Below are positions 43,146 through 52,036 of a stretch of DNA of 64,000 nucleotides, in pieces. Every line of letters begins with the position of its first letter. Position 1 is the first letter of the stretch. The translations under genes and the position numbers were made by a program. This DNA comes from Hirschia maritima DSM 19733 (GTDB lineage Bacteria > Pseudomonadota > Alphaproteobacteria > Caulobacterales > Hyphomonadaceae): assembly GCF_000378345.1 (NCBI RefSeq), contig NZ_KB899544.1, positions 372,001 to 436,000 on the forward strand, in the 5' to 3' direction. A model generated the notes under the pieces. That model was not told the origin of the DNA and searched no databases. It was given only the letters and a program-made list of their open reading frames with translations.

Positions 43146-43577
43146 GTGAAAGTTCTATGGGTAGAAGATCATCCTAAGGCATGCGAAATGTTACTGGCAG
43201 CAGGGGCGTCAGCGACAAGGCAGCGTTTGCCAGTGGATCTAGTAATGGCAGGATCGCTTATGGAGGCGGAACGTAAACTGCGTCTAGAGCGATTTGACTT
43301 GGTTATGCTTGACTTGAGATTGCCAGATTCAATGGATGAAGACACAACCGTTACACGTGTTGCAAGCATGGGTGATTATCGAATTGGTGTTGTCTCGGCC
43401 AGTGAAAAGCGTCAATCAATGGTTGATTTCTTGTGCAAGGTTGGACGTAATTGCTCTCCTAAGGCAATCGCAAAGGAAGATTTGGCACTTAACGAATTTA
43501 GCCGTTACCCTGACAAGTTTTACAACTTTTTGTTGGATGTAATGGGAGAAAATGATCCCGAAGGTGCGGCGGCTTAG
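43146..43577 (+). CDS. Single-domain response-regulator-like protein
   Basis: A 143-residue receiver domain with no output domain. The acidic pair E7-D8 (LWVEDHPKACE), phosphoacceptor D56 (LVMLDLRLPD) and the switch Ser in IGVVSASE are present. The start is a GTG with AAGGAG eight bases upstream. The segment GRNCSPKAIAKEDLALN near the usual conserved lysine is atypical. It could be a phosphorelay shuttle or chemotaxis-type output protein; no kinase gene is adjacent. It stands alone, with a terminator behind it. Confidence 0.8.
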   Translation: MKVLWVEDHPKACEMLLAAGASATRQRLPVDLVMAGSLMEAERKLRLERFDLVMLDLRLPDSMDEDTTVTRVASMGDYRIGVVSASEKRQSMVDFLCKVGRNCSPKAIAKEDLALNEFSRYPDKFYNFLLDVMGENDPEGAAA

Positions 43578-43601
43578 TAGCGCTTCATACGAATCATGTA
43601 G

Positions 43602-43634
43602 AAAGGTCAAACAATGAATGTTTGGCCTTTTTTT
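43602..43634 (+). terminator. Intrinsic terminator after receiver gene
   Basis: AAAGGTCAAACA and TGTTTGGCCTTT (one G-U pair) followed by a T-run. Confidence 0.75.
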
Positions 43635-43681
43635 ATTGGCATTTTTACATTCAGCACTCGACTGATTTGGGTGTTGATATT

Positions 43682-44821
43682 ATGGGCATTGGCATGGTTG
43701 AGCTGTATCAAGATTATAAAGCAAGAGTAGATGCCGGCGAGTTGAAAGCAGACTCTGCTCAAGCCTACATGGCTCAGCGCTTTGACAAGTTGGCCAATGA
43801 TCTTTCACAGGTGAAATCTGGATGGTTTTCCAAACCAATTTACCCCAAGGGTTTGTATATTTGGGGTGGTGTCGGGCGAGGGAAGTCAATGCTGATGGAC
43901 CTGTTTCATGATCACGCGACATTAAAACCTTCCATGCGAACTCATTTCCATGATTTTATGTTGGAAACGCATGAGTTTATTTCTCAATGGAGAAAGTTCG
44001 ATCCTAAAGAGAGAAAAAAGCACACTGCCTTTGTAAAAGGTGCCGGCGATGATCCAATTGCGCCAGCAGCTAAGAGAATAGCAGATAGAGCTAAATTGCT
44101 GTGCTTTGATGAGTTTTATGTCACAGACATAGCTGATGCAATGATTTTGGGGCGTTTGTTTGAGCAGTTGTGGAAGCGTGATGTTGTAGTCGTTGCCACA
44201 TCTAATAGGCATCCAGATGAATTGTATAAGGGCGGCATTAATCGCCAATTGTTTGTTCCGTTCATAAACATGATCAAGGACAAGTTGGAAGTCATCGAAT
44301 TACAATCAGATCAGGATTATAGATTAGAGCGATTGATCACAGCGCCTGTTTATTATTCACCATTGAATGATGAAGCTGAGGCGGCGCTGGAAACATCTTG
44401 GAAGCGCTTAACAACTGGTGTCGCTGATCAGAGTGAGGAACTGAACGTACAGGGAAGGAGGGTTCCCGTGCAACGCCATGCTGCGGGATGTGCTTTCTTT
44501 AATTTTACGGAATTGTGCGACAGGCCGTTAGGAGCTGCAGATTATTTGAGTATTGCCAGACGCTTTCATACTGTTTTTCTATCTCATGTTCCGATCCTGA
44601 CACCGGCAAATCGAAATGCAGCTAAACGGTTTGTGACGCTTGTGGATGCTTTGTATGAGGCGCGTACAAAACTGGTGATGAGCGCTGAAGATGAGCCGGG
44701 GAATTTGTATCCTGAGGGAGATGGTTCATTCGAATTTTTGCGAACAGTTAGTCGTTTGCATGAAATGAGATCGAGTGAATATCTTGCGGCCGAACGGCAA
44801 GCATCTGAAAAAGACTCCTAA
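43682..44821 (+). CDS. zapE: ZapE (AFG1-like) cell-division ATPase
   Basis: A 379-residue P-loop ATPase. Walker A is GGVGRGKS (residues 62-69), Walker B LLCFDEFYVTDIADA, and the sensor region VVVATSNRHPDELYKGGINR. The C-terminal part FFNFTELCDRPLGAADYLSI is specific for the ZapE/AFG1 family. In E. coli ZapE affects the Z-ring; eukaryotic AFG1 is mitochondrial. The start is uncertain between ATG 43682 and 43694; no strong Shine-Dalgarno is seen. It is monocistronic, closed by a strong shared terminator. Confidence 0.9.
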   Translation: MGIGMVELYQDYKARVDAGELKADSAQAYMAQRFDKLANDLSQVKSGWFSKPIYPKGLYIWGGVGRGKSMLMDLFHDHATLKPSMRTHFHDFMLETHEFISQWRKFDPKERKKHTAFVKGAGDDPIAPAAKRIADRAKLLCFDEFYVTDIADAMILGRLFEQLWKRDVVVVATSNRHPDELYKGGINRQLFVPFINMIKDKLEVIELQSDQDYRLERLITAPVYYSPLNDEAEAALETSWKRLTTGVADQSEELNVQGRRVPVQRHAAGCAFFNFTELCDRPLGAADYLSIARRFHTVFLSHVPILTPANRNAAKRFVTLVDALYEARTKLVMSAEDEPGNLYPEGDGSFEFLRTVSRLHEMRSSEYLAAERQASEKDS

Positions 44822-44827
44822 ATTGAA

Positions 44828-44852
44828 AAGCCCGCTTGGCTCAAGCGGGCTT
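44828..44852. terminator. Bidirectional terminator zapE/acidic protein
   Basis: AAGCCCGCTT and AAGCGGGCTT with a 5-base loop between convergent genes. Confidence 0.8.
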
Positions 44853-44865
44853 CACAGATTGTCAC

Positions 44866-46407
44866 CTAGTTAATTTTTAATGGGTCGACATCATCGATAT
44901 CTGGTAAATCTTCTAGCAAATCATCAGCTAACATATCTTCGACTTCCGGTGTGTCGGGAAGGTCGGGAAGGTCGGTGATATCTGGAATTTCGTCCATGCC
45001 TTCAAGCTCAGGAATGTCTTCAATCGCTTCAGTCTCTACCGCTTCAAGAGGTGCAGATAATTCAGCATCTGACGGATAATCACCAAGTTCAGACAAAGCG
45101 TCAGCTACAGGTTCGTCATCAGGTAATTCTAAACTTGTTTCTTCCACAGCGACGAGTTCCGCTGCTGCTTCTATCTCTTCTGGTAGATCTAGATCCGCAT
45201 CTATCTCAGGAAGGTCGTTATCTATCTCTGGGAGTTCATCTGTAATTTCAGGAAGGTCAGCTTCAATTTCGGTAGAAACATCCGCTGCTGCAATCGTATC
45301 GGTGACTTCATCGATAGCATCCGCTTGAGGCAGTTCTTGGCTATTTAATTCTGGCACCTCAAGTTCGTCTAATATTGGAGCGTCTACCTCCAATTCAGCA
45401 GTCTCAGCTGCGATTTCTTCGACAACTAATTCCGGGCTCTCTTCCACTTCAGGCAATGCTTCAGTTTCTAGTTCCGGAAGTGAAACTTCTGGTGCCGGTG
45501 CTTCCAATTCCGGCTCTGGAAGAGGAGCAGCTTCTTCCTTGCTCGCGGTTTCTGCTAAAGTCGGTTCAGTGAGGTCGGCAACATCTTCGATTTCCGGTAA
45601 TTCAGCAACTTCCTCAATTGTATTCGTCGCTTCAGATTGAGGAATTTCCTCTAGAGACGACATATCTAAGTCAGCGATATCAGATTCTTCTGCTGTGGGT
45701 AGGTCAGAAATCGCAGCAGCAGCAGAGGCTGCCTCCAATGTGATGTCATCTGATATTTCTGGCGTTTCTAGATCTTCAGAAGATGCTTCTTCAAAAGTGT
45801 CAGTTATTTTATCAGCGGCGACGGCCGCTGCAGCAGCAGCGGTGGCGGCAGTTGCTGCGACTATAGTTGTCGCGTCGCGGTCATCTTCTTGAGCTGTTTC
45901 GGCTTTTGCTTCGGATTTAGCAGCCTTCTTAGCTGCTTTTGCTTCAGCCTTTGCGGTTTCTTCAGCTTGTTTTGCTTCAAGTTTTGCTAATTTTTCAGCT
46001 TCCTTAGCCGCCTTTTCAGCTTCTTTTCGTTCTTGTTTCTCGCGAGCTTTATTTTCTTTCTCGCCTGCTTTCATCAACTCTTTGGCTGAGCGCGTATCTT
46101 CATTGCTATTTGATAGTTTTCCAATTCCGGAGAACAATCCTGAAAGGAAGTCCACAACAAAGAAGCGACTTAGCACAGTCAACGCGATCACAAATACTGA
46201 TGTCGGAGTTAGCAAGGAATTGCTTACAGCATCCTGTTGGCTGCCCAATAGTGGAAGCGCCTTCTGGAGGAGTTGATCACTCATTTGAAGTGCGGATTGT
46301 TGTATTTCAGGAAAGTAACGAGAAAGAACTGCCCAAATACTCAACACGAAAGCTACTGTTAGCAGGCCTTTAAAGCATGCTTTGAAGATGTTTCCAATTG
46401 TATTCAT
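44866..46407 (-). CDS. Acidic repeat-rich membrane protein with coiled coil
   Basis: A 513-residue protein of unusual composition. It has two N-terminal membrane helices (MNTIGNIFKACFKGLLTVAF and LTPTSVFVIALTVLSRFFV), then a charged coiled coil dominated by Ala, Lys and Glu (EKAAKEAEKLAKLEAKQAEE). The remaining 300 residues are low-complexity and very acidic, with repeated ELPEI, LPEID and DLPEL-type motifs (TDELPEIDNDLPEIDADLDL). No known domain. It may be an intracellular scaffold or an extended tether at the membrane. The ATG at 46407 is chosen over upstream codons as it begins the first helix. Recombination between repeats is possible. Confidence 0.7.
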   Translation of the reverse strand: MNTIGNIFKACFKGLLTVAFVLSIWAVLSRYFPEIQQSALQMSDQLLQKALPLLGSQQDAVSNSLLTPTSVFVIALTVLSRFFVVDFLSGLFSGIGKLSNSNEDTRSAKELMKAGEKENKAREKQERKEAEKAAKEAEKLAKLEAKQAEETAKAEAKAAKKAAKSEAKAETAQEDDRDATTIVAATAATAAAAAAVAADKITDTFEEASSEDLETPEISDDITLEAASAAAAISDLPTAEESDIADLDMSSLEEIPQSEATNTIEEVAELPEIEDVADLTEPTLAETASKEEAAPLPEPELEAPAPEVSLPELETEALPEVEESPELVVEEIAAETAELEVDAPILDELEVPELNSQELPQADAIDEVTDTIAAADVSTEIEADLPEITDELPEIDNDLPEIDADLDLPEEIEAAAELVAVEETSLELPDDEPVADALSELGDYPSDAELSAPLEAVETEAIEDIPELEGMDEIPDITDLPDLPDTPEVEDMLADDLLEDLPDIDDVDPLKIN

Positions 46408-46592
46408 GATATGCCCCTCAGCATCATATTTGATCATGTATGTATCATTATGGAACGACAGAGTTGTGACGGGAAGGGTAAATATTTACTGTGATGCGTT
46501 TTTTTTGATGCTCGAATTCCCCAAAATAGAGAATTCATACCTCTTGAGTTGTATTTTAGTGTTTTGCGGCCTGTAAATTGATCACAGTCATT

Positions 46593-46627
46593 TTGACCCG
46601 AGATTAACTCATCTCGGGTCAATTTTT
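46593..46627 (+). terminator. Plus-oriented intrinsic terminator in a gap between minus-strand genes
   Basis: TTGACCCGAGA and TCTCGGGTCAA (11 bp) followed by five T on the plus strand. The neighbouring genes both run on the minus strand, so this orientation is unexpected. It suggests a small plus-strand RNA in 46408-46592 or a hairpin that also works in reverse. Confidence 0.55.
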
Positions 46628-46645
46628 AGGTCGGCTAGCAACGGG

Positions 46646-47428
46646 TCAGTTGCTTTTTTTGAACTTTAACAAAAAACGATGTGTTTTACGTCGAACACTT
46701 GGATCGAACGGGCTAATTGAGAGCGGGTCTTCCAAATTTTCAAGAATTTGGCTGCTTTCAACCAATTCTAGGCCAACCGCTTTTGCTTCTTCGACAATTA
46801 TAGATTGTTCGATGCGGTGTAAGTCTTGCCCAGCTTGTTTGCCAGAACCCTCAGGTGCAACATGGTCAATCGCGATAAAAACGCCATCATCTTTTAGAAT
46901 ACGCGCGATTTCAGCATATGTTTTTGAAGCGTCTCCAAAACCTTCTGTGCCTTCTGGAACAAAATAGATTTCATGAGGTCCAAGAAACCAAGATACGATA
47001 TCAACACTTGCTGTTTCAGCGGGTAGGTTGTCGAACTGCGTTCTTACGTATTCTACGTTTGGAAGACGGTTTTCAGCCAATCTTTTATCGTCAGCGTCAC
47101 CTAGGAAGCCATCAAACCCTTGGGGGTTTTGCATGTAGACCTTACCGTTTGTGCCAACGGCCCTTGAAAACAGTTCGGTATAATATCCGCCACCAGCTTC
47201 CATTTCAAATATGGTTTGCCCGGATGATACACCCATGAATTTCATAACTGCTTCTGGTTTTCGGTTCGCATCGTCTTTAGCGTCTTCAGCAGGACGATTG
47301 GCGTCTATAAGGAGGCTAGAGAAATTGACGGACGCAGCTTTTGGGCTTGTTGTGTCTGTAGTAGTTGCCGTGCAGCCGGTAAGTATCAAAATTAAGCTGG
47401 CGCTAGCGAGTAAAGTGTGACGTTTCAT
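46646..47428 (-). CDS. Exported lipoprotein with SAM-methyltransferase-like domain
   Basis: A 260-residue protein with a lipoprotein leader MKRHTLLASASLILILTGC (lipobox ILTGC). After a Thr/Ser linker comes a methyltransferase-like fold: MKFMGVSSGQTIFEMEAGGG (motif I, with EAGGGYY instead of DxGxGxG), then TASVDIVSWFLGPHEIYFVP and ILKDDGVFIAIDHVAPEGSG. It resembles COG4798-type predicted exported methyltransferases. No SAM is expected in the periplasm, so a non-methyltransfer role or altered ligand is likely. A good Shine-Dalgarno (GGAGGG) precedes the start. Confidence 0.8.
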   Translation of the reverse strand: MKRHTLLASASLILILTGCTATTTDTTSPKAASVNFSSLLIDANRPAEDAKDDANRKPEAVMKFMGVSSGQTIFEMEAGGGYYTELFSRAVGTNGKVYMQNPQGFDGFLGDADDKRLAENRLPNVEYVRTQFDNLPAETASVDIVSWFLGPHEIYFVPEGTEGFGDASKTYAEIARILKDDGVFIAIDHVAPEGSGKQAGQDLHRIEQSIIVEEAKAVGLELVESSQILENLEDPLSISPFDPSVRRKTHRFLLKFKKSN

Positions 47429-47622
47429 TGTTTCCCTCCAAATCAAAATATTCATTCATGAGAATGGTACAAATTGCGCGATTTTCTAAATCACAAGCTT
47501 GTGAACCGAAGCGATATCAGGTGTGGGGTGCCCCTGCGACGATAGGAAATTCTTTTAAATATTGCTCTTGAGAGCAAGCTGGGCTAACTGTCCGCACATA
47601 AATTACAGATTTTGGGACATGA

Positions 47623-48663
<1,041 letters not shown>

Positions 48664-48690
48664 GTTTTTCTGTACTTAGTTGTTTCTGTA

Positions 48691-48724
48691 AAAGGCCGCT
48701 CCCTCGATTGGGAGTGGCCTTTTT
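48691..48724 (+). terminator. Intrinsic terminator after mdh
   Basis: AAAGGCC-G-CTCCC and GGGAG-T-GGCCTTT followed by a T-run. Confidence 0.8.
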
Positions 48725-48728
48725 CTTA

Positions 48729-49079
48729 TCAAGCTTTGAAAATTGTATCGAAGCCACCGAAAATCATTCTCTTTCCATCAAATGGCATTTCTTTCATTGC
48801 TTCCCAACGTGGATCTGTTTCGAACGATGCCCAGCAAGCGTCGGCTGTTTTTTTATCGGGCCACGTTATCCAGCTAAACACGATGCTTTCATCAGATTGT
48901 CGTTTTACTGCCATCGGAAAAGAAGTCGTTTCGCCATCTTGTACATCATTCTCCCAATTTTCTTGAACGCTGATTGCGCCATACTCTTTGAAAAGCGGCC
49001 AGCTTAGCTTGGCGAGTTCTGTGTATCGTTCTTTATTGGACTTGGGCACCGGAATTAGAAACCCAGAAACATAGGTCAT
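48729..49079 (-). CDS. DUF1428 (YbaA-like) protein
   Basis: A 116-residue protein with the DUF1428 pattern: MTYVSGFLIPVPKSNKERYT, the YGAISVQENWENDVQDGETT segment and the terminal PFDGKRMIFGGFDTIFKA. Ferredoxin-like (ABM-related) fold, function unknown. The gene converges on mdh and the mdh terminator lies between them. It is a single gene. A roughly 215-base gap before the next gene is AT-rich with no evident gene. Confidence 0.85.
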   Translation of the reverse strand: MTYVSGFLIPVPKSNKERYTELAKLSWPLFKEYGAISVQENWENDVQDGETTSFPMAVKRQSDESIVFSWITWPDKKTADACWASFETDPRWEAMKEMPFDGKRMIFGGFDTIFKA

Positions 49080-49294
49080 GAGAACTTTCCTTTATTCAGA
49101 TTTTCTTTGTGATACTCGTCTGGAATTTAAGTGAACTTACGTCAAAACGCTATTCGCACATAGTTTTGACGGCTTTTCACACTTGCGTGAGATGCTGCCA
49201 AATGGGCTGGAAAGTTGAGTCCAGTTTTGTCATTGAGAATGCAATTGCCCGATCATGTAGGGGATCGGGCGACAAATTCTGTAAGGGAAATATA

Positions 49295-49912
49295 ATGAGA
49301 AATTCAATTGCTGGGCTGGTATCAGCTTCTTTGATTGCTTTTGGAGTTGCCGGTGCTGCGAATGCTGGACCAGAAAAAGCGGCAAAAATGGAGAAGATGG
49401 AAAACCACGAAATTGGCTTGAAGGTTGGCGATACTATTCCAACGGGTGAAGCTGCCGCAAAAGTCGTGACTGGCGTTGATGGTGCGACTTCAACTCTTGA
49501 AGCATTGAAAGGTACGAACGGCGCTACTTTTGTATTCGTACGTTCAGCAGATTGGTGTCCATTCTGTAAAAAGCAAATGAAAGACATGGAAAATGTCGCT
49601 GCTCAATTGGATGAGCTTGGCTATCCATTGGTCGCTATTTCATATGATGCACCAGAAACGCTTGCTGCGTTTAAAGAGAAACAAAACTTATCTTATCAGC
49701 TTGTATCAGATACAGCTTCTGCAAACATCAAAGCGTTTGGTCTTCTAAATACAAAATATGAAGAAGGCTCAAAGGCGTACGGTATTCCGCATCCGGCCGT
49801 GCTTGTTGTAGGAAGTGATAACACTGTTGCAGTTAAGCTAATGGAAGAGGGCTATAAAGAGCGTCCTGCTTCTGAAGTTGTATTGAGTGCTGTTCAGTCA
49901 ATACAAAAATAA
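49295..49912 (+). CDS. Exported peroxiredoxin/thioredoxin-like protein
   Basis: A 205-residue periplasmic protein. The signal peptide MRNSIAGLVSASLIAFGVAG is cleaved near ANA before GPEKAAKM. The fold starts IGLKVGDTIPTGEAAAKVVT, and the redox site is SADWCPFCKKQMKDMENVAA with Cys88 and Cys91 as a WCPFC motif. FVFVRS before it and AYGIPHPAVLVVGSDNTVAV after it are AhpC/TSA-like. It may reduce peroxides or exchange disulfides in the periplasm. The ATG at 49295 is chosen because it begins the signal peptide. No partner membrane reductase is adjacent. Confidence 0.82.
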   Translation: MRNSIAGLVSASLIAFGVAGAANAGPEKAAKMEKMENHEIGLKVGDTIPTGEAAAKVVTGVDGATSTLEALKGTNGATFVFVRSADWCPFCKKQMKDMENVAAQLDELGYPLVAISYDAPETLAAFKEKQNLSYQLVSDTASANIKAFGLLNTKYEEGSKAYGIPHPAVLVVGSDNTVAVKLMEEGYKERPASEVVLSAVQSIQK

Positions 49913-50005
49913 TTTGGAACTTTAGTTCCACTCAGGCTGCATGGGTGAGCTAGGAAGCTCTTCCATGCTGTCTGAAGTTTCTGGGGAAATTCCCCTCTAA
50001 CTAAT

Positions 50006-50098
50006 TTACAGAATAACAGCTGTAGAGTTTGTTAGGTTTAGGTAGAATACAGTCACTAGGGCTGCTGCACCTATAAATTGAGCAATAAGTTTAGCCAT
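50006..50098 (-). CDS. 30-aa membrane micropeptide A
   Basis: A tiny gene. ATG at 50098 follows GGAGACGAGAC, a good Shine-Dalgarno. The product MAKLIAQFIGAAALVTVFYL plus NLTNSTAVIL is one hydrophobic helix with a short polar tail. It has the same length as the next micropeptide and shares the FYLNL block at the same position (residues 18-22), which makes chance unlikely. Single-helix proteins of this size often regulate a membrane complex; the partner is unknown. Confidence 0.6.
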   Translation of the reverse strand: MAKLIAQFIGAAALVTVFYLNLTNSTAVIL

Positions 50099-50185
50099 TG
50101 TCTCGTCTCCAATATACTATAGTTATGCGTTATTGCGATAACATGATTATTATATAGTACATTTTGCATATTTTGTGAACGCATA

Positions 50186-50195
50186 CCTTGATATA
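50186..50195 (-). promoter_or_regulatory. Shared 10-mer upstream of micropeptide A
   Basis: TATATCAAGG on the minus strand. The same 10-mer lies upstream of micropeptide B (50509-50518), so it may be a common operator or promoter element. Confidence 0.4.
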
Positions 50196-50294
50196 GGTGA
50201 TATGCAAATTTGCAATGTGGTGGAAGATGGCTCTTTAAAATTGAATAAATGAAAATCTAGTCGGATTAAAAATAAAAGTTAGAGTTGGTTCAAA

Positions 50295-50387
50295 TTAGAT
50301 AAATAGTGAAGAACTAGCATTCAGGTTCAAATAGAAACCGGCTGCGATAAGTGATGCTGCTAGAGCAATTCCAATAATTTTGATCAT
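50295..50387 (-). CDS. 30-aa membrane micropeptide B
   Basis: ATG at 50387 is preceded by AAGGAGGAAGAAG, one of the strongest ribosome-binding sites in the window. The 30-residue product MIKIIGIALAASLIAAGFYL plus NLNASSSLFI is a single membrane helix with a polar tail, a paralogue of micropeptide A. Both lie on the minus strand, about 200 bases apart, in a region otherwise free of genes. Function unknown. Confidence 0.62.
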   Translation of the reverse strand: MIKIIGIALAASLIAAGFYLNLNASSSLFI

Positions 50388-50508
50388 TCTTCTTCCTCCT
50401 TGATCTGTTTGCTTCAAGCGTAGATGGGACTAATGCGTTGCTATTGCCAATTCGTCTCACAAATAATGCTTATGCGGTTACTATGATGATATCAGTGCAA
50501 TAGATGTG

Positions 50509-50518
50509 CCTTGATATA
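50509..50518 (-). promoter_or_regulatory. Shared 10-mer upstream of micropeptide B
   Basis: The same TATATCAAGG as upstream of micropeptide A, about 120 bases before the start. Confidence 0.4.
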
Positions 50519-50629
50519 TCTCACTGCAAGAGATGGAAAAGTTAATCATGTTTCATCTGGATTTTGTGGAGGAAACGGGATTATGTTCCCAGCTAGATGC
50601 GAAGACTTAGTTGAGTGGGATTACAACAC

Positions 50630-51922
50630 ATGCAGGCTCTCCTGAAACGTTACTGGTGGACGGTCTTTTTTATCCTGTTGTTGGTTTGGGGATTGTTCAG
50701 TCTCTTGGAACCACCTCCACCTAAGAAAATACTGATGGCGTCAGGTTCCGCTGGAGGGGAGTATTCGGCAACAGCTGATGTTTATAAATCATTGCTGGCG
50801 AATATTGATGTGGATGTTGAGGTTTTGAATACCTCTGGTTCAGTTGATAATTTAGCGCGATTGATGAATGGCGAAGTGGATGTTGCCATTGTTCAAAGCG
50901 GGGTGGCGAACCCTAATCATAGAGAGAGTTTGTATTCTCTTGGGGCAATTTATTATGAACCCCTATGGGTGTTTAAACGCTCTGAAATTGCAATTGAGGA
51001 TTTGAGAGGGCTTATAGGGAGTAGAGTTGCAGTCGGCGCAATGGGTTCCGGCGCTCGAGTTCTGTCAGACGTTATTTTATCCGAAAACGGATTGGACGCC
51101 GACTCAGTTGAGTTGATAGAGGCAAGCGGAGCAGATGCTGCCCAGCAATTGCTTGAAGGCAGGGTAGATGCTGCTTTTCTTGTGGCAGGGCCTCAAGCCA
51201 GCTGGATTAAAAAGCTAATTCGGACGCCGGGAGTGGAGCTTGTTTCAATTGATCGCTCATTGGCTTATGCGCGTCGGCATCCTTATTTAAAAGATGTAGT
51301 TCTGCCCGATGGCGCTTTGAGTTTGAAAGAGGATTTACCGGCACAAGATGTTAAACTTATTTCTCCTGTGGCTCAGATCGTTGTTAAGAAAGACCTGCAT
51401 CCTGCTATTCAGGCAGTTTTGCTGGAAGCTATGACCGAAACTCATAAGTTTGGCGCGCTGTTAAATTCTCCTGAAACGTTCCCAACACCTTTGTTTGCTG
51501 ATTTACCGATTTCTAAGGAAGCTTCGCGCTATTATGAGCGCGGGCCATCATTCTTGCGTCGTTATTTTCCGTTTGGATTGGCGAACTTTCTTGATCGCGC
51601 ATGGGTGCTGCTTATTCCATTGATAACTTTGATGGTGCCGATTGTTCGAGCTGGTCCTCCTATATATCGCTGGAGAATTCGCCGTAAAATTTATGTATGG
51701 TATCGTGATTTAAGAACGCTTGAAGCAGAGGGGCGTCAGGCTCAAACAGATGAAGAGCGTTTGAAAACTCGATTGAAACTGTCTGAATTGCAGGCCGAAA
51801 CAGGGAAAGTGGAAGTTCCTGACAGCTATACTGATGATCTTTATCGATTGCGCGCGCATATTCGATTTGTCGCGGAATTACTTGATAAGCAAAATCTGGA
51901 AGATGCGGCAGCTTGGATCTGA
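50630..51922 (+). CDS. TAXI-family TRAP transporter binding protein, membrane-anchored
   Basis: A 430-residue protein. The N-terminal helix YWWTVFFILLLVWGLFSLLE anchors it, then a periplasmic binding domain: ILMASGSAGGEYSATADVYK, VDVEVLNTSGSVDNLARLMN and AIVQSGVANPNH are TAXI signatures, followed by SRVAVGAMGSGARVLSDVIL. A second hydrophobic segment (AWVLLIPLITLMVPIVRAG) near residue 325 and a C-terminal helical tail with KIYVWYRDLRTLEAEGRQAQ are unusual and would place the last 90 residues in the cytoplasm. The TRAP membrane subunit is not adjacent. A GTG at 50615 is an alternative start. Confidence 0.82.
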   Translation: MQALLKRYWWTVFFILLLVWGLFSLLEPPPPKKILMASGSAGGEYSATADVYKSLLANIDVDVEVLNTSGSVDNLARLMNGEVDVAIVQSGVANPNHRESLYSLGAIYYEPLWVFKRSEIAIEDLRGLIGSRVAVGAMGSGARVLSDVILSENGLDADSVELIEASGADAAQQLLEGRVDAAFLVAGPQASWIKKLIRTPGVELVSIDRSLAYARRHPYLKDVVLPDGALSLKEDLPAQDVKLISPVAQIVVKKDLHPAIQAVLLEAMTETHKFGALLNSPETFPTPLFADLPISKEASRYYERGPSFLRRYFPFGLANFLDRAWVLLIPLITLMVPIVRAGPPIYRWRIRRKIYVWYRDLRTLEAEGRQAQTDEERLKTRLKLSELQAETGKVEVPDSYTDDLYRLRAHIRFVAELLDKQNLEDAAAWI

Positions 51923-52036
51923 TTTTTAAGAATTTCAGCAACATTTTTTCTTCGAAAAAGAAAATTGTTGTACATTTGTTGCAAAACTCGACTAGATAAG
52001 ACCTTCAATTAAACCTGTTTGGGATTGGAGATCGTA

